Assembly: GCA_028096805.1 (NCBI GenBank)
Contig: JAOHDU010000002.1
Location: forward strand, 1 to 64,000
Length of the DNA: 64,000 nt
Reading direction: 5' to 3'
Source of the DNA: Pontimonas sp.
GTDB lineage: Bacteria > Actinomycetota > Actinomycetes > Actinomycetales > Microbacteriaceae
The notes beneath the pieces were generated by a model. That model made no database searches. It had not been told where the DNA came from and saw nothing but the letters and a program-made list of their open reading frames with translations. This document shows, in pieces, positions 47,755-57,719 of this stretch (within the stretch, counting starts at the first letter, position 1; each line of letters starts with the position of its first letter). The position numbers and the translations under genes are program-made.

Positions 47755-48668
47755 GCTGAAACCGCCATTTCGAGAGCTTTTTCCAGGTCATCCGGTGTGT
47801 TCAATGCCACGCTGGGCACCCCTTTCAGGCCACGTTTGGCTAAACCGACGAGTGCTCCCGCCGGGGCTAGCTCCATCATGCCCCGGATGCCATCTGAGGC
47901 AAAGGACTCCATGCAGGAATCCCACCGAACGGGTCGGGTCACCTGGTCCACCAGCGATTGCAGAGCATCCTGGCCGGCACTCAAGAGCGACCCATCCCTA
48001 TTCGTATAGAGCGGAAACTCGGGGTCAGTGGGCGACAGGTTTGAGGCAGCGTCGGAGAGTAGGCCCTGTGCGCTGTCCATAAAGCTGGTGTGAAAGGCCC
48101 CCGCTACGGCGAGGGGAATCACTCGGGTTCCAGGAATCGGCGATTCGGCCAGGTCGGCCAGTAGCTGCTGGGTTCCCGCCACGACCAGTTGCCCACGACC
48201 GTTGTAGTTGGCGGGATGAAGCCCTCGGGAGCTCACGTTGGCTTCGAGCGTTTCTGGGTCACCCCCTAAAAGCGCTGCCATGCCGGTGTCCACGAGGTGC
48301 GACGCTTCTGCCATTGCCCGTCCCCGCAGCGCCACTAACTCCAGCGCCTCCTGGTCGCTGAGAACACCCGAGAGTGCTGCCGCTGTGAACTCTCCGACCG
48401 AATGGCCAGCGAAAGCAAGGGGTGTGCCACCGGGTAAGCGGGCGAGAAGGGCCCGCCCGGTCAAGATTCCGGCGGCAACAATCAGCGGCTGTGCTACTGC
48501 CGTGTCTTTGATGGTGCTTTCGTCGCTGGTCGTGCCATGGGCCACCAAATCGATCCCCAGCGAGTCTGACCAGCTACGCAGCGTGTCTGCGTTGGCGCTG
48601 TCAGCGAGCCAGGGCTGAAGGAAGCCGGGTTTTTGTGAGCCTTGACCGGGAGCAGCGATAACAAACAT
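47751..48668 (-). CDS. fabD: Malonyl-CoA:ACP transacylase FabD
   Basis: 305 residues. Loads malonyl groups onto ACP. N-terminal APGQGSQKPGFL, the nucleophile Ser in FAGHSVGEFTAAAL near residue 88, VAGAFHTSFM carrying the catalytic His near 195. First gene of the fab operon and 88 bases downstream of the PucR-type regulator. Confidence 0.96.
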   Translation of the reverse strand: MFVIAAPGQGSQKPGFLQPWLADSANADTLRSWSDSLGIDLVAHGTTSDESTIKDTAVAQPLIVAAGILTGRALLARLPGGTPLAFAGHSVGEFTAAALSGVLSDQEALELVALRGRAMAEASHLVDTGMAALLGGDPETLEANVSSRGLHPANYNGRGQLVVAGTQQLLADLAESPIPGTRVIPLAVAGAFHTSFMDSAQGLLSDAASNLSPTDPEFPLYTNRDGSLLSAGQDALQSLVDQVTRPVRWDSCMESFASDGIRGMMELAPAGALVGLAKRGLKGVPSVALNTPDDLEKALEMAVSA

Positions 48669-48756
48669 AGGTTTCAGTGTCCCCTGAATGTTCTCGCGAG
48701 GTCGTAGTAGGAACCGGTGTGTTTGTCAGGCACCTTTTTGTGGCAAACCAACAGAA

Positions 48757-49935
48757 CTACGAGCCAAGGCCGGAGGAATTCGGCTCGCTCATGCTGCCGA
48801 GGATGATGGCCAAGTGCAGAGTCAGCGCATCTCGAGGGTTACTCGGGTCCCACGCCACCACCTGGGAGACCTTTTTGAGACGGTAGCGCACGGTGTTGGG
48901 GTGAACATAAAGCTCGCGCGCTGTCGACTCCAGCGAATGACCGGTCTCGAGGTACGTCCACAGTGTGCCCAACAGATCCAACTGGTGGTCTCGCAGGGGT
49001 TCATAAATCTCGGTCACGAGTGCTCGACGCGCGAGCGGGTCTCCCGCAAGCGCCCGCTCCGGCAGCACATCGCCCGCGGAGAGGGGGCGGGGGAGCTCTC
49101 GGCGAGACTTAGCAACGGAGAACCCCGCGAGCGCGGCTTTGGCGCTTTTTGCGGCATCCACCACAGAAACCACCCCGGGCCCAACGACGAGTGCGCCCGC
49201 ACCAAAGCTCTCCTGCATATTGGTCACGATGTCGAGGAACGGCGCTGGGTTTTCGGGTGCGTGGTCCTCGTCCACGCGCCGGCCAATAACAACAACCAGC
49301 CGGTTTCCCTGCACACCGACCAACACATCCGCATCGCGGTGGCGGGCGGTTCGGCGAATAATGTCGACATCAACCATGCGAGGGCTTGTACCCACAACAA
49401 CCGCAACTTCACCGTGCCCGAGCCACCCCAGTGCGGCGATGCGGGACGGCAATTCCTGGTCATATTCCCCACTCAAGATTGAGTCCACCGCCAGCGCCTC
49501 TAAGCGCGCGTCCCACAGTCCTCGGGATTCTGCTGCTCGGGCGTAGACGTCTGCGGCAGCGAACGCGATTTCTCGCGAGTAGTGCAGGATCGATTCCCGC
49601 AGCTCGGGGGGCCCTTTCAAGAGCTCTTTTTCGACGACCTCCACGGTGACTTTGATCAGCTGCAAAGTCTGTTGCAGGCTGACGGAGCGAAGAAGCTCCC
49701 GGGGTGCCACCCCAAAAACGTCGGAGGCAATCCACGGGGTGGATTGGGGGTTCTCATGCCAGGCGATGAACGAGGTAATCCCCGTTTGGGCGACCATTCC
49801 GACCGCCGAGCGTCTGCTGGGTGGCATCGCCCGGTACCAGGGCAATTCGGCTTCTAGCGTCGCCAGGGTGGTGGTGGCCATCTCCCCCGAGATGTTGCGC
49901 AGCCATGCAAGCGTTTGCTTTTTGGTCATTGCCAT
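48757..49935 (-). CDS. fasR: PucR-type transcriptional regulator of fatty acid synthesis (FasR-like)
   Basis: 392 residues. The C-terminal HTH_30 (PucR) domain reads LESTARELYVHPNTVRYRLKKVSQVV near 345-370. The middle is a GGDEF-like non-catalytic part (GHGEVAVVVGTSPR, VGVQGNRLVVVIGRR). It lies just upstream of fabD-fabH-acpP-fabF on the same strand; in Streptomyces FasR in this position activates the fab operon. The symbol rests on that context. Confidence 0.85.
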   Translation of the reverse strand: MAMTKKQTLAWLRNISGEMATTTLATLEAELPWYRAMPPSRRSAVGMVAQTGITSFIAWHENPQSTPWIASDVFGVAPRELLRSVSLQQTLQLIKVTVEVVEKELLKGPPELRESILHYSREIAFAAADVYARAAESRGLWDARLEALAVDSILSGEYDQELPSRIAALGWLGHGEVAVVVGTSPRMVDVDIIRRTARHRDADVLVGVQGNRLVVVIGRRVDEDHAPENPAPFLDIVTNMQESFGAGALVVGPGVVSVVDAAKSAKAALAGFSVAKSRRELPRPLSAGDVLPERALAGDPLARRALVTEIYEPLRDHQLDLLGTLWTYLETGHSLESTARELYVHPNTVRYRLKKVSQVVAWDPSNPRDALTLHLAIILGSMSEPNSSGLGS

Positions 49936-49962
49936 GGCTACTCCGCGAAGCTCACCGATCGC

Positions 49963-52689
49963 TTACGCTTCACCGCCGGCGGAACCGCTCGTTCCTGCGG
50001 TGACGTCATGGAGCTGGTATTTCTGGATTGCCTGAGCAAGCGCGTCGCTGGCGACGGCGCCGTCTTTAGCGAGTTGCTGCAAAACACGGGCGGTGACTGA
50101 CGGCCCATCAATCGCAAAATAGCGTCGCGCGGCAGGACGGGTGTCGCTAAATCCGAAACCATCTGCTCCGAGCGTCAGGTAGGGGCGCGGCACAAACTCA
50201 CGGATCTGATCTTGGACAGTGTGCATAAAATCACTGACCGCCACCACGGGACCCTCGCTTTCGGCAAGCCGAGAGGTCACATAGGGGATTGCGGGGGTTT
50301 GGTCCGGGTGCAAGAAATTGTGACGCTCTGCTGCCACGCCGTCACGTCGCAATTCGTTCCACGAGGTCACCGACCACACTTCTGCACTGACACCCCAGTC
50401 TTCGGCGAGCAGGGCTTGAGCTTCCAGGGCCCAGGGAACACCCACGCCGGAAGCAAGAATGGTTGCTTTCGGGCCTGTTCCCGAGCCAGCACTGATGCGG
50501 TGCATGCCCTTCAGGATGCCGTCAACATCAACATCCGAAGGTTCTTCGGGTTGAACAATCGGCTCGTTGTAAATGGTGAGGTAGTACATCACGTTGGGGT
50601 CTGGGTGCGACCCGCCATACATGCGCTCCATACCGGCAGCGACGATGTGAGCAAGTTCGTAGGAGTAGGCCGGGTCATAGGTAATGACGGCGGCGTTGGT
50701 GGAGGCGAGCAGAGGCGAGTGCCCATCGGCGTGCTGGAGCCCCTCACCGGTCAGGGTCGTGCGACCGGCGGTAGCGCCCATGATGAAGCCTCGGGCCATT
50801 TGATCGCCGGCAGCCCACATGGCGTCACCGGTGCGCTGGAAACCAAACATCGAATAGAAGACGTAAATGGGCACCATGGGTTCGCCATGGGTGGCGTAAC
50901 TGGTTCCGATTGCGGTGAATGCAGCAAACGCACCGGCTTCGTTGATTCCCGTGTGAAGAATCTGGCCCTCGGGGCTTTCCTTGTAGGCCAGAAGCAGTTC
51001 GCGGTCTACGGAGGTGTAGTTCTGCCCGTGCGGGTTGTAAATCTTGGACGTGGGGAAGTAGGCGTCCATTCCGAAGGTGCGGGCTTCATCAGGAATGATC
51101 GGCACTAATCGGTGGGCAAAGTCAGGGTTCTTCAACAGGTCTTTCAGCAACCGGGCAAACGCCATCGTGGTGGCAATTTCTTGTTTGCCTGAGCCCTTCT
51201 TGACCGACGCGTACGTGTCTGATCCCGGCAGGGAGACCGCGGTGTACCGCGAGCGCCGCTCGGGCAGGTAGCCGCCCAATTCGCGCCGGCGCTCGTGCAT
51301 GTACTCCAGCGCTTCATCGTTGTCGCCGGGGTGGAAATATGGCGGTTGGTAGACATCAGCGTCGAGTGCTGCATCGGAAATGGGAATCCGCATGTCGTCC
51401 CGGAAGGTCTTCAAGTTCTCCAGCGTGAGCTTTTTCATCTGGTGGGTGGCGTTGCGACCCTCGAAGCTTGGGCCCAAACCGTAGCCCTTCACCGTTTTCG
51501 CCAGAATGACGGTGGGCTGACCTTTGTGCTCTGTTGCGGCCTTGAAAGCGGCGTACACCTTGCGGTAGTCGTGCCCACCGCGCTTGAGGAGCCAGATGTC
51601 GTCATCGCTCATACCGGCCACCATGGCTGCGGTACGGGGGTCGCGCCCGAAGAAGTTCTCGCGAATATAGGCGCCACTTTCGGCTTTGTAAGTTTGGAAA
51701 TCACCGTCCGGGGTGGTGTTCATGAGATCCCGCAGAGCGCCCTCGTGGTCTTGGGAGAGCAGGGCATCCCATTCCCGACCCCACACGACCTTGATCACGT
51801 TCCAGCCTGCCCCGCGGAAGAAGCTCTCGAGCTCCTGAATGATCTTGCCGTTTCCTCGGACGGGTCCATCGAGTCGCTGCAGGTTGCAGTTAACGACAAA
51901 CGTCAAATTGTCGAGGTCATCGTTGGCCGCCAGTTGCAGGGCTCCGCGGCTTTCGACCTCGTCCATTTCGCCATCGCCGAGGAACGCCCACACGTGTTGC
52001 TGGGAGGTGTCTTTGATGCCGCGGTGGTGGAGGTAGCGGTTGGCCTGTGCCTGATAAATCGCGTTGATGGGACCCAAGCCCATGGACACGGTGGGGAACT
52101 GCCAGAACTCCGGCATCAAGCGCGGGTGAGGGTACGAGGAAAGACCACCCGTGGGGTGGGACTTCTCCTGACGGAACCCATCGAGCTGGTCTTCGCTTAG
52201 TCGACCCTCGAGGTAGGCCCTTGCGTACATACCGGGTGAGGCGTGTCCCTGATAGAAAATCTGATCGCCACCTCCAGGGTGGTCTGCGCCGCGGAAAAAG
52301 TGGTTATGTCCCACTTCGTAGAGCGCGGCCGAGGACGCATACGTCGAAATGTGGCCGCCCACAGCAATACCGGGTCGTTGTGCTCGGTGCACGGTAATCG
52401 CTGCGTTCCAGCGGATCCAGGCGCGGTAGCGGCGCTCGATTTCCTCATCACCCGGGAATTCCGGTTCTGATTCCGGCGCGATGGTGTTGAGGTAATCCGT
52501 GGTGGGAACCATCGGGACACCGAGGTGAAGCTCTTTGGACCGCTTCAGCAGGCTCAGCATGATTTCGCGACCACGCTGGTGACCGGCACCAGCAACGACG
52601 GCATCGAGAGACTGTTGCCACTCTGCGGTCTCTACGGGGTCAGAGTCCATCCGGTGAGACGAATAGGGGTCTTGGTCGTTGACAGGCAT
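49963..52689 (-). CDS. aceE: Pyruvate dehydrogenase E1 component, homodimeric
   Basis: 908 residues. Thiamine-diphosphate E1 subunit that decarboxylates pyruvate and acetylates lipoyl-E2. ThDP motif [21 protein letters not shown] near residue 230 followed by [14 protein letters not shown]; the N-terminal [22 protein letters not shown] and C-terminal [16 protein letters not shown] segments are typical of AceE. Size is normal. Start ATG 52689 with GGAAGAGGTCAGG upstream. It supplies acetyl-CoA for the neighbouring fatty acid operon. Confidence 0.97.
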   Translation of the reverse strand: MPVNDQDPYSSHRMDSDPVETAEWQQSLDAVVAGAGHQRGREIMLSLLKRSKELHLGVPMVPTTDYLNTIAPESEPEFPGDEEIERRYRAWIRWNAAITVHRAQRPGIAVGGHISTYASSAALYEVGHNHFFRGADHPGGGDQIFYQGHASPGMYARAYLEGRLSEDQLDGFRQEKSHPTGGLSSYPHPRLMPEFWQFPTVSMGLGPINAIYQAQANRYLHHRGIKDTSQQHVWAFLGDGEMDEVESRGALQLAANDDLDNLTFVVNCNLQRLDGPVRGNGKIIQELESFFRGAGWNVIKVVWGREWDALLSQDHEGALRDLMNTTPDGDFQTYKAESGAYIRENFFGRDPRTAAMVAGMSDDDIWLLKRGGHDYRKVYAAFKAATEHKGQPTVILAKTVKGYGLGPSFEGRNATHQMKKLTLENLKTFRDDMRIPISDAALDADVYQPPYFHPGDNDEALEYMHERRRELGGYLPERRSRYTAVSLPGSDTYASVKKGSGKQEIATTMAFARLLKDLLKNPDFAHRLVPIIPDEARTFGMDAYFPTSKIYNPHGQNYTSVDRELLLAYKESPEGQILHTGINEAGAFAAFTAIGTSYATHGEPMVPIYVFYSMFGFQRTGDAMWAAGDQMARGFIMGATAGRTTLTGEGLQHADGHSPLLASTNAAVITYDPAYSYELAHIVAAGMERMYGGSHPDPNVMYYLTIYNEPIVQPEEPSDVDVDGILKGMHRISAGSGTGPKATILASGVGVPWALEAQALLAEDWGVSAEVWSVTSWNELRRDGVAAERHNFLHPDQTPAIPYVTSRLAESEGPVVAVSDFMHTVQDQIREFVPRPYLTLGADGFGFSDTRPAARRYFAIDGPSVTARVLQQLAKDGAVASDALAQAIQKYQLHDVTAGTSGSAGGEA

Positions 52690-52829
52690 CCTGACCTCTT
52701 CCTGTGTGTGGTAGATCCAGAAGTCGTGTTTCCCGAAGGATTGCTCCGCGAAATCCCGTTTAGTCTAGACCCAGACGCCGGCACGATTGGGGGCGGCCAG
52801 AGCGTCGCTGTGGTCTAGCATTGAAGCTT

Positions 52830-52903
52830 GGGCCTGTAGCTCAGTTGGTTAGAGCGCCACGTTTACACCGTGGATGCCGGGGGTTCGAGTCCCTCCGGGC
52901 CCA
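52830..52903 (+). tRNA. tRNA-Val(UAC)
   Basis: Acceptor GGGCCTG/CGGGCCC, D-arm AGCTCAGTTGGTTAGAGC, anticodon stem CCACG/CGTGG with loop TTTACAC (TAC at 52864-52866), T-loop GTTCGAGTCC. CCA is not encoded. Confidence 0.96.
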
Positions 52904-52911
52904 CCCTGCTG

Positions 52912-53244
52912 CTAAAGAAAAAGCGCCACCATCAGCGCGAAATAAATCACGACAAACACCGCCGGGGTGATGTACTTCACCACCCACATCCAGTCCCGCG
53001 AGTTGTTTCCGCTGGAGGCGGCCAGAGCCTGAGCTTCCGTTGCCGATTGGAACTGCACAAGCGCTCCCAAAATGCCCGAGGCAAGAAGAATTCCGGCGGT
53101 GGCCACCCGCACCGCGAGAGCGGTATCGGCGAGACCAAACTGGAGCAGGGCCACCGTGGTGATGAGTAGGGCCGTGGGCGCTATTTGCGACACAACGATG
53201 GTTGAGCGGTGCTGGAGCCACACGTGGGTTTGTTCCGGTGTCAT
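52912..53244 (-). CDS. Small membrane protein of unknown function
   Basis: 110 residues, about three helices (residues 17-37, 42-65, 84-108) with an EAQALAASSGNNSRD loop. ATG 53244 has AAGGAAG five bases before it; the frame is open to 53274. Convergent with tRNA-Val (8 bases apart) and divergent from the next gene. A minus-strand TACAGT box at 53273-53278 may be its -10. No family recognised. Confidence 0.75.
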   Translation of the reverse strand: MTPEQTHVWLQHRSTIVVSQIAPTALLITTVALLQFGLADTALAVRVATAGILLASGILGALVQFQSATEAQALAASSGNNSRDWMWVVKYITPAVFVVIYFALMVALFL

Positions 53245-53319
53245 AACACTTCCTTGCCTGAGTCCTGCCCACACTGTATCGAAGGGTGCGGATGCCAGCG
53301 GGACACCCTCAATTGCCCG

Positions 53320-53325
53320 TACGCT
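53320..53325 (+). promoter_or_regulatory. -10 box of leaderless membrane-protein gene
   Basis: TACGCT, six bases, then ATG 53332. Confidence 0.55.
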
Positions 53326-53331
53326 GGAGAC

Positions 53332-55320
53332 ATGGTCGGCGAGGAAACAAACGGTGGGGAGGGTTCGTCCCCCAGGCGTTCCACTTTTGTGCCGCCCGCG
53401 GACGACACTTCTTCGGAGGACGATGTTGTCGCGGAGACCCTAGGTTCCACGAGTCCCGAACCGACCCCATCGCAGGTTGAGCCCAAGCAGCCGGTATCTG
53501 ACGATCCCCTCGCCTATCCACCAGCGCCGCTCAAGCAGTCTGTCCCGGTGAATATCGCGGTTGCGGAGGCAACGGACACGGAGTCGATGATGGAGCGCCT
53601 GGAGGCCCAGATTGCCCTCCAGCGAGCTGAGGAAGAATCTTTCCGAGCGTGGGCGGATGCCGTGAAAGAAAGCCACCCCGGGTTTGCCGAAGCGATCATT
53701 GCTCACGAGCGAGCCATTTTTGACGGCGCCGAGCGCACCGAGTTCCGTCTTGAGCCAGCCGAAGACACTCTGTCGGAGATGCCAGACGCCGACGACCTGA
53801 ACGACGGGGAACCGTCGACCGCCATTGAGGACAGCACTGGTAGTGATGCGTTGAGTCAACTCGCGGGCGACGACTTGTCCTCGATTCATGAACCGGAAGA
53901 CTCCCCGCAACTGCCGGATAACTCGACGGACCCGGTGGCTGATCCGCTGGCGGTGGCGCCCGCGACGAAAGCCCGAGCCCCCCGACCCTTGTCGCCGACC
54001 CGGTGGTCCTTGATCTCTACCTGGCAGATCGCGCTGATACCCCTTCTGGCGCTCACGCCGGGCCTGTGGTTTGTCGCGAGGGGTACCGACTACTCCGAGG
54101 CCTTGGCGGCTCTAGCCGTTGCGGCCCTCGTGGTCGGTCTGGTGATTGCCGGTCTGACTCGGTCGCGAACTCCTCTTCGTGACACCTTCGGCAGTGTGGG
54201 TAGCTTGATGCCCGGGGTAGCGCTTATGGGGCTCCGGTTGGCCGTCCTGGCGCTGGTCGTGGGGTGGTCCTCTTCCGTGGCTGCCGAGATTGCCGCTCTC
54301 TCGGGTTTGTGGCCAGGCTCCGCTGAGCAAGCCCAGATTCTTGCGGCCGCTCTGCTCGGCGCCAGCGCCATCGTGCACTTGTTCTTCAGTGCTCCCGTTG
54401 TCCGTGTCACGGTGTGGGGGAGTGCGGTGTTGGGCCTGCTCGGATCAGCAGCTCTCATGTGGCGCACGGTCCCGGAGATTCCCACCGTGCCCTCGTGGGA
54501 TACACCAGACGATGCAGTGGCAGTGCTGAGCGCCGCGGCGATCCTTGTGGCAGCCGGTGTAGGGCTGCTGGCCCCCCTCGCTTCCAACATGGCAGGACTC
54601 GTTGCTTTCCGAAAGGTTCGCGCTCAGGGGCTTTGGGCCGGGATTGCATCCATGGTGCCTCTGGCAGCACTACTGGGGTTTGTTATCGTTCTGGCCTCCA
54701 GCACCCCAGAGTTTGCCGCGAACGTGCTTGCTGACCCCGTTCGCACCCTCGCGATTGGCCTCGGCACGTGGTTCCCGGTGCCCGCCTTGCTGGTCTTGGT
54801 CATCCCGTTCGTGGGTCTACTGGTCGTGGGGTTGAGCGCTGTCACCTCGTCGCTGCAGGATATGTCGGTACCGGCCCCTCGCGTGGTCCTCGCGATCGCG
54901 GTGGCAGTCCTTTTTGTCGCCGCAGTGTTCGCTGGACTCGTATGGTCAGACGTGGTGAGTGACGCAATGCCGGATCTGGTCACCACGCTCGGCGTGTGCT
55001 TCGGGGCCTGGGCGGGAATAACAGCCATGAACGCCATGTTGCCCGGTCGGCCTTCGGGGGATCGCCCTCTTCGAGTGCGGGCGGGAAATCTGTTGGGGCT
55101 GGGTGTTGCCGTCGCATTAGGTTTTGGGGTGACCAGCTCTTCCGTTTCGTGGTTGTCCTGGCAGGGTTACCTCGTGGATTTCGTGACGGTGGAGGGTCTT
55201 GGCGTCCTGGCCGAGGGGTCGATGGGAGTTCTCCTTGCGCTCGCGATGGGTGCCTTGTTCGGCCTGATTTCGTTTGTCTTTTCTCTGGCTCGGAAAGGTA
55301 ACCCCCGTGTCGGAAGCTAG
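53332..55320 (+). CDS. Large multi-pass membrane protein with acidic N-terminal domain
   Basis: 662 residues. Residues 1-220 are hydrophilic, Pro/Glu/Asp-rich and probably disordered, with one helical patch (MMERLEAQIALQRAEEESFRAWADAV near 83). Residues about 235-660 contain roughly 11-12 hydrophobic helices with small polar loops. No transporter signature is visible. ATG 53332 is chosen because a -10 box stands six bases before it; the open frame upstream to 53209 reads as non-coding. Overlaps the Nif3-like gene by 14 bases. Unknown function. Confidence 0.75.
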   Translation: MVGEETNGGEGSSPRRSTFVPPADDTSSEDDVVAETLGSTSPEPTPSQVEPKQPVSDDPLAYPPAPLKQSVPVNIAVAEATDTESMMERLEAQIALQRAEEESFRAWADAVKESHPGFAEAIIAHERAIFDGAERTEFRLEPAEDTLSEMPDADDLNDGEPSTAIEDSTGSDALSQLAGDDLSSIHEPEDSPQLPDNSTDPVADPLAVAPATKARAPRPLSPTRWSLISTWQIALIPLLALTPGLWFVARGTDYSEALAALAVAALVVGLVIAGLTRSRTPLRDTFGSVGSLMPGVALMGLRLAVLALVVGWSSSVAAEIAALSGLWPGSAEQAQILAAALLGASAIVHLFFSAPVVRVTVWGSAVLGLLGSAALMWRTVPEIPTVPSWDTPDDAVAVLSAAAILVAAGVGLLAPLASNMAGLVAFRKVRAQGLWAGIASMVPLAALLGFVIVLASSTPEFAANVLADPVRTLAIGLGTWFPVPALLVLVIPFVGLLVVGLSAVTSSLQDMSVPAPRVVLAIAVAVLFVAAVFAGLVWSDVVSDAMPDLVTTLGVCFGAWAGITAMNAMLPGRPSGDRPLRVRAGNLLGLGVAVALGFGVTSSSVSWLSWQGYLVDFVTVEGLGVLAEGSMGVLLALAMGALFGLISFVFSLARKGNPRVGS

Positions 55321-56152
55321 TGCTGGTGGTGTGTCGTTGTCCGGGGTGCTCGAGGTGCTCGAAGCCTTGTGGCCAGAGGCTGGCGCAGAAGACTGGGATG
55401 CGCCAGGTCTTGTGGTGGGGGATCCTGAGTCCCCGGTGACATCGATACACCTGATGGTCGATGTGACTCCCGAGAGTGTCGAAGAGGCACTCGAGCACGG
55501 TGCTGATCTCATCGTCGCTCACCACCCGTTGCTGTTGAGAGGTGTGACCACGGTTGCTGAGTCCACCTACAAGGGACACATCATTGCCACACTGATCCGG
55601 GCCGGATGTGCATTAGTCACTGCTCACACCAACGCGGATGCTGTCCCCACGGGCACTTCCGCTCGTCTGGCCGATCTGCTGGAGCTTCAGCAGCACAAGC
55701 CCATCACGGAGGGCTCACAGCCCGGCCACGGGTTGGGCCGCGTCGGCACCCTCGCGCAACCGCGAAGCCTGTACGAAGTAGCTGTCGCGCTGGGCGAAAT
55801 TCTTCCCCACACTGCTATCGGCCCCGTCGTCGCCGGAGACCCCGAGGCGATGATCACCACGGTGTCGCTGTGTGCGGGAGCGGGGGATTCACTGATTGCC
55901 CACCCCGCTGTCATTGGCAGCGACGTGTACATCACCAGTGACCTTCGTCACCACGTCGCGTCGGAAGCCAGGGAACAAGCCCAACTTTTGGGGGGCCCAG
56001 CACTGATCACCATTTCCCATTTTTCCGCGGAATGGCTGTGGCTGGCACAAGCTGCGGCAGAGCTCGAGGCTCGCGTCGACATTCCGGTCTCGGTGAGTGA
56101 TCTCAACACGGATCCCTGGACCTTCCAAGTGCAACGCGTAGGGGATGAATAG
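55307..56152 (+). CDS. Nif3-like dinuclear metal-center protein (DUF34)
   Basis: 281 residues. GTP-cyclohydrolase-like Nif3 fold with two metals per subunit; the cellular role is not settled. Metal ligands: IVAHHPLLLRG near residue 69, TAHTNADAV near 103, and TSDLRHHVASEA near 210. GTG 55307 lies inside the preceding membrane protein gene with GAAAGG upstream. The next gene starts directly after its stop. In actinobacteria Nif3 and the zinc-ribbon coiled-coil protein are normally adjacent. Confidence 0.92.
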   Translation: MSEASAGGVSLSGVLEVLEALWPEAGAEDWDAPGLVVGDPESPVTSIHLMVDVTPESVEEALEHGADLIVAHHPLLLRGVTTVAESTYKGHIIATLIRAGCALVTAHTNADAVPTGTSARLADLLELQQHKPITEGSQPGHGLGRVGTLAQPRSLYEVAVALGEILPHTAIGPVVAGDPEAMITTVSLCAGAGDSLIAHPAVIGSDVYITSDLRHHVASEAREQAQLLGGPALITISHFSAEWLWLAQAAAELEARVDIPVSVSDLNTDPWTFQVQRVGDE

Positions 56153-56893
56153 ATGGCACTGACCGCACCCGCTGAAAGCCAGAAAACGCTGCTGAGTGTG
56201 GCGGAGAAAGACCTCGCCATTGCGCGTAATCATGCGACGATTCGGGGGCTAGCTCAGGCGCTCAGTATCCAGACCTTGGAGAAAGCGCTGGAAGATATCC
56301 GGGCGAGACGTCATGATGCGATGGTCGAGCGCGACGGGGTGCAATCGGAGCTTTCCCGCGCCGAGTCCGACGTGTCCCTGGTTGATGCTCGCATCGCGAA
56401 AGATTCGGAGAGGCTCTCACAGACATCTTCTGCCAAAGATGCGCAGGGCCTAGAGCATGAGCTCGAAAGCCTTGCCGCACGCAAATCAGATTTGGAAGAT
56501 ATCGAACTAGCCATCATGGAACGACTGGAGGAAGCGAGTGCGGCCTTGGCTTCCCTCGAGGAGCAACTCGCGAGCGCCGAAGGCGCGCTGAGCGAGGCGC
56601 GGGCTCAGGAAAAAGCTCAGAGCGAAGAGATCACCGCGGCAACGTCGCAGCTCACGAAAGAGCGTGAAGTGCTAGTAGCCTCTGTGCCCGCAGATCTGGT
56701 GGAGCTCTATGAGCGCCAACGCGAGCGTTACGGAATCGGTGCCTCCCATCTTCGCGCAGGAATTTCCAGTGCCAGTGGGGTCGCGCTGACGGAGTCCGAC
56801 ATTCAGAAAATTCGGGAAACTCCGGAAGACACCGTGGTGTTGTGTCCCGATAGCAACGCCATCCTGGTGCGGACGGCGGAGTCGGGCCTGTGA
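56153..56893 (+). CDS. Coiled-coil CT398-type protein with lost zinc-ribbon cysteines
   Basis: 246 residues. Long coiled coil from about 10 to 190 (ARRHDAMVERDGVQSELSRAESDVSLV and similar), then the C-terminal knob that in homologues holds a CxxC...CxxC zinc ribbon. Here the first pair is SSAS (205-208) and the second CPDS (231-234), so only Cys231 remains and three Cys have become Ser. The surrounding frame (DIQKIRETPEDTVVLC, NAILVRT) still matches the family. ATG 56153 abuts the Nif3 stop; rnhA starts in its stop. Confidence 0.85.
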   Translation: MALTAPAESQKTLLSVAEKDLAIARNHATIRGLAQALSIQTLEKALEDIRARRHDAMVERDGVQSELSRAESDVSLVDARIAKDSERLSQTSSAKDAQGLEHELESLAARKSDLEDIELAIMERLEEASAALASLEEQLASAEGALSEARAQEKAQSEEITAATSQLTKEREVLVASVPADLVELYERQRERYGIGASHLRAGISSASGVALTESDIQKIRETPEDTVVLCPDSNAILVRTAESGL

Positions 56894-57318
56894 CGTACGC
56901 GAACCTCATCGTCGAAGCAGATGGCGCCTCCCGGGGAAACCCCGGTGACGCCGCCGGGGGAGCTGTTGTGCTGGACCCTGACACAGGGCAGACGATCGCC
57001 ACCGTGGGGGAGCTGTGCGGCACCGCGTCGAATAACGTGGCCGAGTACCGCGGGATGATCGCCGGAATCCGGGCAGCCTGGGATATTGCTCCCGGAGCGT
57101 CGTTGAGAGTGCTGATGGATTCCAAACTCGTGGTGGAGCAGATGTCCGGGCGGTGGAAAATCAAACACCCGGATATGCAGGCTCTCGCCCGTGAAGCGCG
57201 GGAGTTGATTGGCGGGAGCCCTGTTTCGTTTGAGTGGGTGCCTCGCGAAAAGAATGCTCGGGCGGATGCCGCGGGAAACGCAGCACTCGATCGCCGCGAA
57301 TCTTTCTGCGAGCGCTAG
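56890..57318 (+). CDS. rnhA: Ribonuclease HI-type protein
   Basis: 142 residues. Cleaves RNA in RNA-DNA hybrids. Catalytic acids are visible: Asp in VEADGASRGNPGDAA, Glu in SNNVAEYRGM, Asp in LMDSKLVVEQMSG and Asp in NARADAAGN. Many actinobacterial homologues are fused to a CobC-like phosphatase; this one stops after the RNase H domain. GTG 56890 overlaps the preceding stop. Confidence 0.92.
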   Translation: MTYANLIVEADGASRGNPGDAAGGAVVLDPDTGQTIATVGELCGTASNNVAEYRGMIAGIRAAWDIAPGASLRVLMDSKLVVEQMSGRWKIKHPDMQALAREARELIGGSPVSFEWVPREKNARADAAGNAALDRRESFCER

Positions 57319-57338
57319 CTAGTTTCTCGCTCCTGCCC

Positions 57339-57344
57339 TACCCT
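57339..57344 (+). promoter_or_regulatory. -10 box of rnpB
   Basis: TACCCT, putting the start at about 57350, where the P1 stem begins. Confidence 0.55.
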
Positions 57345-57348
57345 GGAG

Positions 57349-57719
57349 GTGTTGGAGGGGTCGGCCAGGCAATCGCGTCGCTGCGTCAGCAGTGCCGAGG
57401 AACGTCCGGGCTCCCTAGAGCAGGATGGTGGGTAACACCCACCCGGAGTAATCCGCGAGATAGTGCCACAGAAAATAGACCGCCCGGTTTTCCGGGTAAG
57501 GGTGAAACGGTGGTGTAAGAGACCACCAGAGGTTTGGGTGACCAAATCTGCTCGGTAAACCTCATCCGGAGCAAGGTCAAACAGACACCCATCAGGTTGC
57601 TCGCCTGAGTGTCGGGTAGGCCGCTAGAGGGATCTGGTAACAGCTCCCCGAGAAAGATGATTGCCCCCGGGGTTCGCCCCGGGACAGAACCCGGCGTATC
57701 GGCTGACCTCCTCCAACAC
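57349..57719 (+). ncRNA. rnpB: RNase P RNA, bacterial type A
   Basis: About 370 bases. Conserved core: GAGGAACGTCCGGGCTCC near 57398, CACAGAAAATAGACCGCC near 57467, GGGTAAGGGTGAAACGGTGG near 57495, GGTAAACCTCATCCGGAGCAAG, and the 3' ACAGAACCCGGCGTATCGGCTGACC. P1 pairs GTGTTGGAGG (57349-57358) with CCTCCAACAC (57710-57719). Ribozyme for tRNA 5' maturation. The 3' end touches the lexA stop codon on the other strand, and no T-run terminator lies between. Confidence 0.96.
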
